Positions 1 through 9,843 of a stretch of DNA of 64,000 bases are shown here, in pieces; within the stretch, counting starts at the first letter, position 1, and each line of letters starts with the position of its first letter. Where the stretch lies: assembly GCA_947623455.1 (NCBI GenBank), contig OX392543.1, positions 21,512,757-21,576,756 on the forward strand. Direction: 5' to 3'. The notes below the pieces were generated by a model, which was not told the DNA's origin, ran no database searches, and was given only the letters and a program-made list of their open reading frames with translations. The position numbers and the translations under genes were made by a program. The stretch comes from Mimachlamys varia (Eukaryota > Mollusca > Bivalvia > Pectinida > Pectinidae).

Positions 1-689
1 GGAAAGTGGAAGTTACGTCATCATCATTATACTTCAAGATACATGTAAGGTCTCGGAACGGAACTGCTATTGCAAACGTCAGGTTTAATGGAGTACCCAA
101 ACCCCAATGCATTCTCGGAAATGAATCGCTTAACAGAATTCTTTTGGTTGTTTCATTTATTTCTGAAGGCAAAGCTTCAGTGATTTGATTGGGACATCGG
201 CTTACGAAAGTTTAATACCCGTCGCTTCAATATCCTCTTCACCAACCTAGAACAATATCGTTTCCATGGCAACTCATGGCTGCCATACTGTCGTCTATTT
301 AGCGCTAAGTAGTGTATCAGCTGATAAATGTTGAACTTATCTGAGCTACAGATATCACCAATCAATTATTTTAGATATGGAGTTGAGACTCTCGCGGTAT
401 TCACGTCATTGGAATCCAATAAAACCCGTGTGCACCCTTCATTGCGGGATTACAAAGAATTGATGTGATGCACTAGGGTTTAATTTCCAAAGTTGAAATA
501 AAACATTTTCAACGAAGCTGTCTTGTGCGCTGTTCAATAACATACTGTGAAGGGGATTTGCTTAACCAGTATTTATATTAATTTGTTTGTTTACGGGTTA
601 GAGCAATGGATGCTATCTCAGCACAACAGAGCATAATCTAGTTTCAATCTTTATTAAATTTTCGAGCAATATTTCTTTCCAATCATATA
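1..689. other. Unassigned AT-rich DNA
   Basis: No reading frame longer than about 60 codons and no repeat that I can match elsewhere in the window. Nothing is called here. Confidence 0.6.
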
Positions 690-760
690 AGAGGCACGGC
701 GGTCTAGTGGTAGGACGCCGGACTCGATATCTAAGGGTAATGCTCATATACACTCTCTGC
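690..760 (+). repeat. SINE-C tRNA-like head, truncated
   Basis: The stretch GGCACGGCGGTCTAGTGGTA followed by a GACGCCGGACTCG segment resembles the 5' half of a tRNA and contains an A-box-like TGGTCTAGTGG. The same head occurs at 52739 with a longer body. Here it runs directly into the FB1 foldback element, so the rest of the SINE is lost. It is not a working tRNA gene because no B box or 3' acceptor strand follows. Confidence 0.55.
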
Positions 761-1434
761 AACACTATAAACATACTCATGCTCTTTTCATCCCTGGAAT
801 CATTCTCGATATCCAGGGGTTACGCTCACCTGCACTCTCTACACTCCTGGGATATGTCATGAAAAAACTGATGGCTCTGTGTGCGCTACCTTGTTGGTGA
901 GTCAAGAAGATTTGTTCGACCATTTGATATACATCAAAAGAATTTAATGGTCACATATCAGTAACAATTGACAAGCTTTGAAGTCGGTTACGGCCCCATT
1001 AAAATCTTCAAAAGATAGACATGTATGCAGCCTAGCTATTGGTCAGTTTTTTTACCCGAGCCTGCTTTCAGTTTTGCCATGGCATATTCAAGGGAATATC
1101 GAAGATGATTCCAGGGGTGTATAGAGTGTAGGTGAGCGTAACCCCTGGATATCGATGATGATTCAAGTGGTGTAGAGAGCGTAGGTGAGCGTAACCCCTG
1201 GATATCGAAGACGATTACAGTGATGTAGATAGTGCATGTGAGCGTAACCCCTGGATATCGAGTGTGATTCCAGGGGTGTAGAGAGCGTAGGTAAGCGTAA
1301 CCCGTGGATAACGAGGATAATTCCAGGGGTGTAGAGAGCGTAGGTGAGCGTAACCCCTGGACATCGAGGATAATTCCAGGAGAGTGGAGAGCGTAGGTGA
1401 GCGTAATCCCTGGATTTCGAGGATGAATATCCAT
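761..1434. repeat. FB1 foldback element with tandem-repeat arms, copy 1
   Basis: The left arm (about 770-858) reads CTCGATATCCAGGGGTTACG then a CTCACCTGCACTCTCTACAC segment. The right arm (about 1095-1434) is the reverse complement, present as about six tandem units of ~54 bp, each with the core AGCGTAACCCCTGGATATCG. The two arms enclose a ~230-bp centre that also has inverted pieces (AAAACTGATGG and CTTTCAGTTTTGCCATGG). A second locus at 43411-43750 has the same order: left arm, centre, reversed right arm. Three reading frames of 117-132 codons on the minus strand are by-products of the 54-bp period, which is a multiple of three. Confidence 0.8.
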
Positions 1435-1482
1435 ATACAGTTTTTACCAGAATTTTGGAGGAAATTCTTTTCGATTTTTTTG

Positions 1483-1530
1483 TTTGTTTGTTTGTTTGTT
1501 TTTGTTTGTTTTTGTTTTTGCACATTTTTA
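1483..1530. repeat. (TTTG)n microsatellite
   Basis: A run of TTTG units interrupted by TTTTTG variants, just beyond the right end of FB1. Confidence 0.9.
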
Positions 1531-2829
1531 CATGAATAATTTTGCATGGCTTTGAAAAGTTTAATCACCGCTTCCCTAGCTTGTTTGTCAAGATACTTAT
1601 CTTAGTCGATAACTATCCGAGAAGAAAATACAAAATAGAAGCTAAAATCAATTCTTTCTCGAGAATAGAAACAGTTGGGGTTCTAAGAGTGTGTTGATTA
1701 AGTTTGCGGCATCGTTACAAATTAAAACCTTACGTAACCCACACATTTAACCAGTCTCATCAGGAAACAGATTGGAACTCCAACTAGTTCTGATTAAAAC
1801 CTTAAATCGTCAACGATTTATTCGTTCGGAAACGTAAATCAGACCCAAATAATTACACTTTTAGACGATCCTACCTAAAAATATACCTTAAAACTTATTT
1901 TTGGAGCTATTAAAAGATAATGCAGCGAATGTATCTGGTTTCCCAAACATGATTCTGCAGTGAATTGATTGAAAAAGGGATCTGTAAACATTTTAATGGA
2001 CTGTTTGCTTATTCTAAGCAGTCTTTATCAGAACAGGTATAGACACAGGCAATTGGTCTATTTATGGTGCTACAGAAACAATATTTGCTCAATGATATAT
2101 GAGAAATGCTTTTGGGGTTATGATTCGTGTTTCGGAATTCCATGTGATTTTAATTGGATTTGCTTTCAATTGGAGATTTACACTGATTATAAAATTCAAC
2201 GTCCATTTTAATTTCCCAAGGGTGCAACAGAGAACTCCCTGATACATGTACGTACAGCTGTGTGCCTTTTGCGTCAATATGGACCGGCGTAACGCCCGTT
2301 ACTGCAAAAGGATGTAAAGAAGGGAAAATCCCCCCAAAAAATGCAATTAAAGATATAATAGCTTATCAACGCTCTGCATCAGTTTGATGATTTCTCCCAT
2401 TCCAATTATAAAAATTAGATCAGGAACAGCACTTAGTGATTGCAATTGCTTTGGAATGTTGTCGAACTATGACGTCACAAAAGTGTTGTCCAATTGTGCC
2501 GTCACTTACTCTAAACAAAAGTTCTGTTATTATTACACATGCTGTGTAATAAAAAATGACAAAAGTCAGACTTTAGAAACAACCTATGTAAATCTCTGTA
2601 TAGTAGGACCTTATATTCTAAAACAATCGACAAAATATTATAACACAATCGACAGGTTTTGTTGACAGGCGGTGATACAAATTAAACGGGATACCCCGGC
2701 TGAAAATCCCATCTGGATGTAATCATGGTTGAAAGTATCGATATGATTGGCTACTATTTTAATACGAAAACGAGGGTTTCCATCTATTCTAGCCCACGAT
2801 ATGCACGCGTAAAAGAAGTGCACCGTGGA
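1531..2829. other. Unassigned DNA
   Basis: Only short reading frames (93 codons or fewer) without recognisable protein features. No match to the repeat families named here. Confidence 0.55.
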
Positions 2830-2834
2830 TTTTC

Positions 2835-3190
2835 GACTATGTCTATACAGAAAATGACTGCATATACAAGTGTATGTTACTATTTTACTAAGCGCCAATA
2901 CATCCGTAGTTGTCGAGGTTTTTATATGTACAGAGGATGACAGCATACAGACTGTATATAACTCAGAGCCGAAACGTCTGAAGAAGTCGAGGTTTTCATC
3001 TATACAGAGGATGACTGTATACAGACTGTATATAACTAAGAGTCAATACGTCTGTAGTAGTCGAGATTTTCATCTATACAGAGGATGACTGCATACAGAC
3101 TGTATATAACTCAGAGCCGAAACGTCTGTAGTAGTCGAGGTTTTCATCTATACAGAGGAATACTAGCTACATACAGACTGTATAGACGTA
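2835..3190. repeat. 74-bp minisatellite, about 4-5 units
   Basis: The landmark TCGAGGTTTTCATCTATACA recurs with TCGA at 2913, 2987, 3061 and 3135, a constant 74-bp spacing. Each unit also holds ACAGACTGTATATAACTCAG. Outer units are diverged. Overlapping frames of 71-102 codons on both strands follow from the repeats and are not considered genes. Confidence 0.85.
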
Positions 3191-3497
3191 ACCATTTTAC
3201 CCAGCGCCAGTACATAAATAGCTACACCAACTAATATAAAACTGGTTGGAAACCATCAAAGTGTTATAACCCTAATATCGTAAATATAGCGTGTCTGTCT
3301 GGGCGAGAGGCCAGCGATTTCTAATTTTATAGCTGTGCTTTTTGTGTTATTTAAGGCATCGATGTGAACTGGCTCATACCAGGAAAAAGGTCGAAGAATA
3401 ATGATTTGTGTTTAAAACATACACCTGCATTTTGCGACGTATCAAAAGCCTGCGACTGAATATGACAACAAGGGGTGGTTCATTAAAAAAGAAAAAA
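3191..3497. other. Unassigned DNA
   Basis: Nothing recognised between the 74-bp array and a MITE-F fragment. Confidence 0.5.
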
Positions 3498-3690
3498 AGC
3501 CGGGCCCGTATTCATGAAAGCGTTCTTATGCTCAAGAATGTTTTTTTGTTTTTGCTCAGGCACACTTTCTTGTAACTCAGTTGAATTATGTCAAAAGACT
3601 TAAATGTCCAACGTAAACATTGGAAATAGTGTTTGACATTTCGTCATTTCAAAGTTAAGTTCTTCTTAAAATTATAGTAGGAAGATGTTT
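3498..3690. repeat. MITE-F fragment (left end)
   Basis: Begins with GGGCCCGTATTCATGAAAGC followed by GTTCTTATGCTCAAG, the terminal inverted repeat of the family whose best full copy is at 13442-13681. The interior also aligns (a GAATTATGTCAAAAGAC stretch matches the GAATCATGTCGGAGAGTC position). The right terminus is missing. Confidence 0.7.
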
Positions 3691-4255
3691 TTTTATTTTT
3701 TATTAATGCTTCTGTTGTTTACCACAGAGACCCAAAAGACAGATGTAAACACATTCTACGAATGACCGAGGGATTCAAATTTGATTAATTTATATTCTGG
3801 TTTAATGTTGTCTCAAATATACAGACACCAACATAGGAATAGCAAAAAAAAATATAAAGATTGAGACAAACAAACCAAGTGTCGGAATGTGAAGAGCGGA
3901 TCAATATATGTCTATTCAATATCCCCTTAGCGGATGACACTAACACCGCCATGTTTATGTACAGCTGTCCCCACATTACTCGCTCCTAACACTACATCAG
4001 AATTAATATAGTCCAATGTCACAAAAGAGTTCCACACCTTTAACGACACGCCAGGATTAATAGCTTGTGGAGATACAGCGAATTTCCTCGCTTCTAACGA
4101 CGCAGTAAGATTTTACAGCCAGCGACGAGACAGCAACATTATTTTTTCTGATGATACAGCACATTTTCTACAGTCGTACAACACAAAACAGCTACAAACA
4201 AACCTATAACGCTACAATGTATAACGACATCACTCACCAAGTACAATACAGTACA
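3691..4255. other. Unassigned DNA, possibly decayed minisatellite
   Basis: From about 3990 onward, phrases such as CGACGCAGTAAGATTTTACA recall the 27-bp units that follow, but the period is not clear. No gene is evident. Confidence 0.4.
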
Positions 4256-4256
4256 A

Positions 4257-4905
4257 TTTCTCACCTATAATGATAACTCAGAATTCGTCATCTATAATTT
4301 TAACGCAGAATTCCTCATGTATAATGATTACGCAGAATTCTTTTCGTCTATAACGATAACGCAAAGTTCTTCATGTATAACAGTAACGCAGACTTCTTCT
4401 TCTATAACAGTAACGCAGAATTCTTAATCTATAACAATAATGCAGAATTCTTCATCTATTTCGAAAATGCAGAATTCTTCATCTATAACGGTAACGCAGA
4501 ATTCTTAATCTATAACAATAACGCAGAATTCTTCATCTATAACGGTAACGCAGACTTCTTCATGTATAACGAACACACAGAATCCAATATCTATAACGAA
4601 CACGCAGAATTCTTCATCTATAACAAACACGCAGAATTCTTCATCTATTGCGATAACGCAGACTTCTTCATGTATAAAGGTAACGTAGAATTCTTCATCT
4701 ATAACGGTAATGCAGAATTCTTCATCTATAACGGTAACGCAGAATTCTTCATCTATAACGCTTACGCAGAATTCTTCATCTATAACGCTTACGCAGAATT
4801 CTTCATCTATAACGTTAACGCAGAATTCTTTATCTATAACGATAACGCAGAATTCTTAATCTATAACGATACACTTAAACACCTTGCGTCTTATGCATAA
4901 CAATA
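4257..4905. repeat. 27-bp minisatellite with an EcoRI site in most units
   Basis: About 24 units of GCAGAATTCTTCATCTATAA plus a variable seven-base end (for example CGGTAAC). The middle units are nearly identical; those at both ends are more diverged. The array lies about 190 bp before a second, unrelated 27-bp array. Confidence 0.92.
4373..4900 (+). other. Reading frame across the 27-bp array (nine-residue repeat)
   Basis: Because 27 is divisible by three, one frame stays open for 175 codons and reads as repeats of NAEFFIYNG with variants such as HAEFFIYNK and NADFFMYNE. There is no signal peptide, no non-repeat domain, and no splice or promoter evidence that I can see. The aromatic and acidic repeat is regular and would be notable if translated, but the simplest reading is a by-product of a tandem array. 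I know of no family with this repeat. Confidence 0.2.
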
Positions 4906-5092
4906 CAGAAGGATTGTATGCTTCTTACATTACAATTTAACTCTCATTTCTAATGATATATCAAAATTCTTCACCTCTAAAGATAAAGCAGAATTATTGC
5001 CTATAACAATTTATTTGATTTATTTCAGACAAAACATTATGCTTACTTAAAATTGTATTTTTTACATGTCATCGACAACAGAGCAAAATCGC
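4906..5092. other. Spacer between two 27-bp arrays
   Basis: Contains decayed pieces of the first array (for example GCAGAATTATTGCCTATAAC near 4988) and no gene. Confidence 0.5.
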
Positions 5093-6190
5093 CCATACGG
5101 TTACAACATCCTTCCTTGTCCTTATAAGGTTACAGTATCCTAACTTACCCATACCGCTACAGCATTCTTACTTACCCATACATTTACCGCATCCTAACTT
5201 ACCCATACGGTTACAGCATCGTACTTATCCATACGGTTACAGCATCCTTACTTACCCATACATTTACCGCATCCTAACTTACCCATACGGTTACAGCATC
5301 GTACTTACCCATACGGTTACAGCATCGTACTTATCCATACAGTTACAGCATCCTTACTTACCCATACAGTTACCGCATCCTCACTTACCAATACGGTTAC
5401 AACATCCTTCCTTGTCCTTATAAGGTTACAGTATCCTAACTTACCCATACAGTTACAGCATCCTAACTTACCCATACGGTTACAGCATCCTCACTTATCC
5501 ATACGGTTACAGCATCCTTACTTACCCATACGGTTACAGCATCTTTACTTACTCATACGGTTACATCATTCTTACTTACCCATACAGTTACCGCATCCTA
5601 ACTTACCCATACGGTTACAGCATCCTCACTTATCCATACGGTTACAGCATCCTTACTTACCCATACGGTTACAGCATCTTTACTTACTCATACGGTTACA
5701 TCATCCTTACTTACCCATACGGTTACAGCATCCTTACTTACTCATACGGTTACAACATCCTTACTTACCCATACGGATACAGCATCCTTACTTACCCATA
5801 CGGTTACAGCATCCTTACTTACCCATACGGTTACAGCATCCTTACTTACCCATACGGTTACAGCATCCTTACTTACCCATACGGTTACAGCATCATTACT
5901 TACCCATACGGTTACAGCATCCTAACTTACCCATACGGTTACCGCATCCTTACTTAACCATACGGTTACAGCATCCTTACTTACCCATACGGTTACAGCA
6001 TCCTTACTTACCCATACGGTTACCGCATCCTTACTTAACCATACGGTTACAGCATCCTTACTTACCCATACGGTTACAGCATCCTTACTTACCCATACGG
6101 TTACCGCATCCTTACTTAACCATACGGTTACAGCATCCTTACTTAACCATACGGTTACAGCCTCTTTACTTACCCATACGGATACTACAG
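5093..6190. repeat. Second 27-bp minisatellite, about 40 units
   Basis: The unit is CTTACTTACCCATACGGTTA plus CAGCATC. Most units keep 27 bp; variants carry CCGCATC, CATTTACC or AACC. From about 5940 to 6140 a three-unit pattern (81 bp: CCGCATC, CAGCATC, CAGCATC, with AACC in one unit) is itself repeated, showing recent higher-order amplification. The sequence is unrelated to the preceding EcoRI-type 27-bp array. Confidence 0.93.
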
Positions 6191-6301
6191 ATACATGTTC
6201 TTTTCATCAAACGAAACAGCACACTTTCTCAATTCATTTTGATACAGCAAAAATGTGTTTTTAAAGAATTTACCACTCCGCAGCATAACTTGCCCTTTAC
6301 T

Positions 6302-6534
6302 ATAGGTATATCTCAAAAGTGTTGTTATCTCCTTTTTTCCTATACCATGGCTACACTGGGAAGTAGTTTTGAAACAAATTGGCCCAGTATTATCATGATG
6401 TTATAACGGGAATTACGTCATCCGATTGTCAGATGGCGCCAAATCATCACAAAATATTTTTTCCGGAAGTTCAACTTTTATCTATCATTGTGACCTATCA
6501 AGGGGAATAACAACACTTTTGGAAAAAAGGCCTA
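6302..6534. mobile_element. Short MITE with terminal inverted repeats
   Basis: The left end has CAAAAGTGTTGTTAT within TATAGGTATATCTCAAAAGT; the right end has the complement ATAACAACACTTTTG followed by GGAAAAAAGGCCTA. About 230 bp with no coding capacity. No target duplication is certain; TA is possible. Confidence 0.65.
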
Positions 6535-6616
6535 TTCAGCACACTTTACTTTGACATGAATAATTAGGCTTGCGTATGACATATCTCCAGACTAACATGT
6601 CACGGAGTTTTTGTTC

Positions 6617-6911
6617 CGTCAAGCCTACAGGGGAAAGAAAGTCTTACATCAAGCACATGTATAGAGGGGTGCACCTGATTAGCTTGTCAAAGACCATGAT
6701 TGAGTTCGGCAAAGTTACGTTATGGTCCAAGCAAAATGGATGACGGGCGAAAATTGAATGACCGGCGCAGAAAGTGATTAGATTAGAAGATCGTAACAAG
6801 AAAGTTACGTACATGGGTAGACATTGCAGTTTACAGTGTAATAGCAGACGATCACGTCTGTCTATAAATAGCTCAAATCGATAGTCAGAGTCACCTCCTG
6901 GGACTTGTCCA
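6617..6911 (+). repeat. TATA-bearing dispersed repeat, copy 1
   Basis: Aligns along its length with 11859-12128: both begin with a TCAAGCCTACA / TCAGGCCTACA motif, share TTGACCGG-, GATTAGA- and CGTAACAA-type blocks, and end with CTGGGAC. The best conserved part is the last 60 bp around a TATA box. It may be a promoter or LTR remnant of an unknown element. A 95-codon minus-strand frame inside is not supported as a gene. Confidence 0.7.
6861..6900 (+). promoter_or_regulatory. Conserved TATA box and initiator-like region, copy 1
   Basis: CTATAAATAGC (TATAAATA at 6863-6870), then ATCGATAGTCAGAGTCACC about 20 bases later. The second copy keeps the TATA box, the ATCGATAGTCAG motif and the exact 20-base spacing, while upstream parts differ more. 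This is typical of an RNA polymerase II core promoter under constraint; the transcript is unknown. Confidence 0.5.
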
Positions 6912-6944
6912 CGCAGCAAGTTTATATTCATAGTGGGAGTCTAA

Positions 6945-7236
6945 AATAAGAAATTTCAGGGCCAAGTTTTTCGATCGGCGACTCTTTTGAACGTTTGCTA
7001 TCATTGTTTTACAAGTTCAATGTATACAAGAATGATCATGTTAAGCCGAGTGCGAATATTTACATTTTTTTAAAGCTGGTTTCAAATATATTTACAATGT
7101 TCTATCTTTTAAATTTCTTTGAGAAATAGTTATTGACCATTTTGATCATAAATACTCCGCGAAACTTGCAGTTACGGCCACAGCAGGATTTCGTTATTCA
7201 ACAGCTTCGTTCGATCTATATTTACAACATGACTAC
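6945..7236. other. Unassigned DNA
   Basis: No recognised gene or repeat. Confidence 0.5.
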
Positions 7237-7315
7237 TAAAATGATTGGAGAATACCAAAGCGTCAACAAAATCATAATCTGAACACTGAATCAATTTAAG
7301 TAGGGACAAAGTATG
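7237..7315 (-). repeat. Rep1 terminal fragment
   Basis: Reads AATACCAAAGCGTCAACAAA then CATAATCTGAAC, the end of the dispersed Rep1 family (see 9318-9560), truncated after about 80 bp. Confidence 0.7.
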
Positions 7316-7319
7316 AACA

Positions 7320-7485
7320 AAAGCGAAACGATTTTTATTACATTTTTGCCAGTGAAATATAGAAAATTATCAAACTGATAAAACTTATATTTTCACTGCA
7401 GTGATGAGCAGTGAAAATATAAGATTTTGCCGTGAAAATATAAGATTTTGCCGTGGATTTTGCAGTGAAAATATAAGGCTTTTTC
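7320..7485. repeat. Rep2 dispersed repeat, copy 1, with internal 25-bp repeats
   Basis: Starts with TTTTTATTACATTTTTGCCA and GTGAAATATAGAAAA, matching 30190-30310 and, reversed, 42150-42250. Inside, CAGTGAAAATATAAGATTTT is repeated about three times and there is a CACTGCAGTG palindrome. Confidence 0.6.
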
Positions 7486-7710
7486 AGTGTAACGTGAAAA
7501 AGTGACCCGGCAATAAAATACCACCCGGGTCATTATTCTACGTTACAAAAGTTACCCGGGGTCGTTATTTTACAATAGAAATCGTACACGGCCATCTGTA
7601 GAAAAATGACCCCATTCGATTTTTCCGTAATTCGTCCCGTGAAAAAGTGACCCGCCGTAGCTTTCAACGGTGGGTAGTTTTCAACTGGGTTATTTTTTTC
7701 ACGTAACACC
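7486..7710. mobile_element. Short MITE with GTGTTACGTGAAAAA ends
   Basis: Left end GTGTAACGTGAAAAAGTGAC (7487 onward) and right end, reversed, GGTGTTACGTGAAAAAAATA (to 7710). CCCGGGT-type motifs lie inside. About 225 bp, non-coding. Confidence 0.7.
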
Positions 7711-8040
7711 GAAACTTTTGTATGAATTGTTCCCCTTGATCGGATCTTGGAGGCTCGCCATTGTTGTCGTCTGCTAGAACTTGTCTCTTGGGGAAAGATG
7801 GTCTTGAAGAAATTGCACCAATAGTACATATTGATAGGAACTGCTGCAGGATTAAATATGAAATGAATTGCAAGATGAGAATGGTTTAACTTTTCCGATC
7901 AGCTTATCCCAATCAGCTGTGTACTGGACCCGATCGGTTGTGATTTTGACAGATTACAGCTCCTTTGCAGTAGGCAAGTAGACCAAGAAAAAAAATAATG
8001 AAAGTATCTTAGTCCTCTTTCGAAATGTAATAAAAAGAAA

Positions 8041-8173
8041 ATTCAATGGTTTGCCGTTTAATATCAGATATATTTCACGAGTATGGCAGATTTTTTTTAT
8101 ATATATTGAAAATATAAAAAAAATCTGCCATACTCGTGAAATATATTCGATATTAAACGGCAAACCATTGAAT
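8041..8173. repeat. FB2 foldback element, near-perfect palindrome
   Basis: A 133-bp inverted repeat with arms of about 60 bp: ATTCAATGGTTTGCCGTTTA at the left and its exact complement ending at 8173. The centre is about TATATATTGAAAATATA. Near-identity of the arms is also seen in the two opposite-strand frames here, which give almost the same peptide. Related copies lie at 30408-30530 and 41961-42030. Confidence 0.93.
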
Positions 8174-8385
8174 ATCCTCTATATATTGGGACCCATACAA
8201 AAGTATAAGAGAATAAGACCAGGTGTTTCGGAAGAGTATGCGTCTTCTGTTTCATCGACGACCCCGTCAGGTAAATCATTGTCACATCCAAGTAACCATC
8301 AAGTCTTCAAAATGAGAACCGAGTCATCATTGTTAACCGCAACAAGTAAGCACATGTATAAGCATACTAAAAAAGTCCATCTTTA
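8174..8385 (-). repeat. Rep1 copy (internal part)
   Basis: Contains AAGTATAAGAGAATAAGACC, AGGTGTTTCGGAAGAGTATG, CTTCTGTTTCATCGACGA and GAGAACCGAGTCATCATTGT, all landmarks of Rep1. The 111-codon frame on the plus strand joins the foldback arm and this repeat and is not a gene. Confidence 0.75.
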
Positions 8386-9301
8386 GATCACCCTTAGATA
8401 CAAACTAGTTCTCAATGAGACAAAAATGCCGACCATAAAACTTACTCAGAGTTCTGATCTCGAATCCCTCTGTTATATGTTTGATTCACGAAAATCTCGG
8501 TTTTACAGCAAACCATAGAATAACGAATCAACTGCGACATGTAAACAACATAGGTTGGATAAATAGGGGATGTTACTTTCAAAAAATTGAAAGTTCACGA
8601 TCGGGAAATTGAAATTGTCACATTTATTTATGTATAAGTAGTAAGCTGTCTTTATTAGTCATAGCTAGCAGAGATCAAGGTAAGCAGCTGATGTAGAAGA
8701 GTATGTTGTGTCCTTTATTTCATGTTCAGAAGGGTATAATACGATCGACATAGTCAGCAAACATCTTGTTGTTTATAGACAATACATAGTCGATATATCT
8801 GAAAGTGATTTTAAAGGTTTTGGAATGCTAACTATAGAAAACGTTGGGCGAATGTGAATTTATGATAAAGATCTTTCCCTTTCTTGAAAGTATCATCCCT
8901 GCATCATACACATGTCATAGCTACTGCACTGTATTGACATCAGGTGAACCAGTGGTAGTCGTCCCTATCCTTTCATGCTGGGGGTCAAGCAGCAGATACT
9001 AAATACCAATTGAGTATACTTTGTTACGTCACCGGCAGTAGCAGAACCAATAGCACCCCTCGCAGGGGCGACCGCTCAACTAAATGCAAAACGTTAGGTA
9101 GTGTCAAGAGAGATAGTAGGAAGAAAAGATTGAATGGAAGAGAAATATAAGACTTAAAAAAGATAGTCGCCTCTTATGAATCATGCAATATGAGTAGAAG
9201 GTATAATTCTTACGACCCACATGTATATGTAAAATCAATAAGAAACCTCGGTAAGTTATATTTATCATGTTAGAAAAACTTGAATATGATTTCGACTAAT
9301 C
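8386..9301. other. Unassigned DNA
   Basis: No gene or repeat recognised. Confidence 0.5.
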
Positions 9302-9317
9302 GGGGGGGGGGGGGGGG
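9302..9317. repeat. G16 homopolymer
   Basis: Sixteen consecutive G residues directly before the end of a Rep1 copy. Confidence 0.95.
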
Positions 9318-9560
9318 TAAAAAAATACCGAAGCGTCAAACAAATTCATAATCCAAACTCAAAATCGATAAAACTAGTGGCAAAATATGAACAATGGAAT
9401 ATTTACATGCAAGTCCCTTTAAAAGTACGAGAGAATAAGACCAGGTGTTCGGAAGCATCTGCTTCATCGACAACACCCGCCATATAAATCTAGTTAAAAT
9501 TTAAAAAAAACCGTCAAATCCTCAAAGTGAGAACCGAGTCAACCATTTCTAAACGCAACA
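9318..9560 (-). repeat. Rep1 dispersed repeat, nearly complete copy
   Basis: In this orientation it reads ATACCGAAGCGTCAAACAAA, a CATAATCC-AACTCAAAATCGAT block, CAAAATATGAACAA, AAAGTACGAGAGAATAAGAC, AGGTGTTCGGAAG, CTTCATCGACAACACCCGCC and GTGAGAACCGAGTC. The same order recurs in more than ten places in the window on both strands. No coding frame is conserved among copies. One copy (30548-30775) has both ends inverted, so the family may be a long MITE. Confidence 0.8.
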
Positions 9561-9843
9561 ATACAGTTCAAACTACACATCGGTATCCAACTTTACAGTC
9601 ATGTGGTATGCTGCTTGTTCATTCATTGATTAGGCGATATCTTTCAACACAAAGAATTTAAACGACATTTTTTTTCATTTGTGAAATGGGAACTTGTTAG
9701 CACAACTACACTGAGTACGTTACAACCAAAATATAAAATCAATAATGCAAATGAGTTCATAAATGTTTTTTAATAACTAGTAATTTCTTACGCAACAATA
9801 AAAACATATTTAAATACAATATTGCTGTTTGTTATAGAAACCG

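Noticed and set aside
1036..1568. Three overlapping 117-132-codon frames
   Set aside because: All derive from the 54-bp tandem arm of FB1, whose period is a multiple of three.
8218..8265. Hammerhead-like TTTCATCGACGA motif in Rep1
   Set aside because: The order of core elements is wrong and no stems form; it is a Rep1 landmark.
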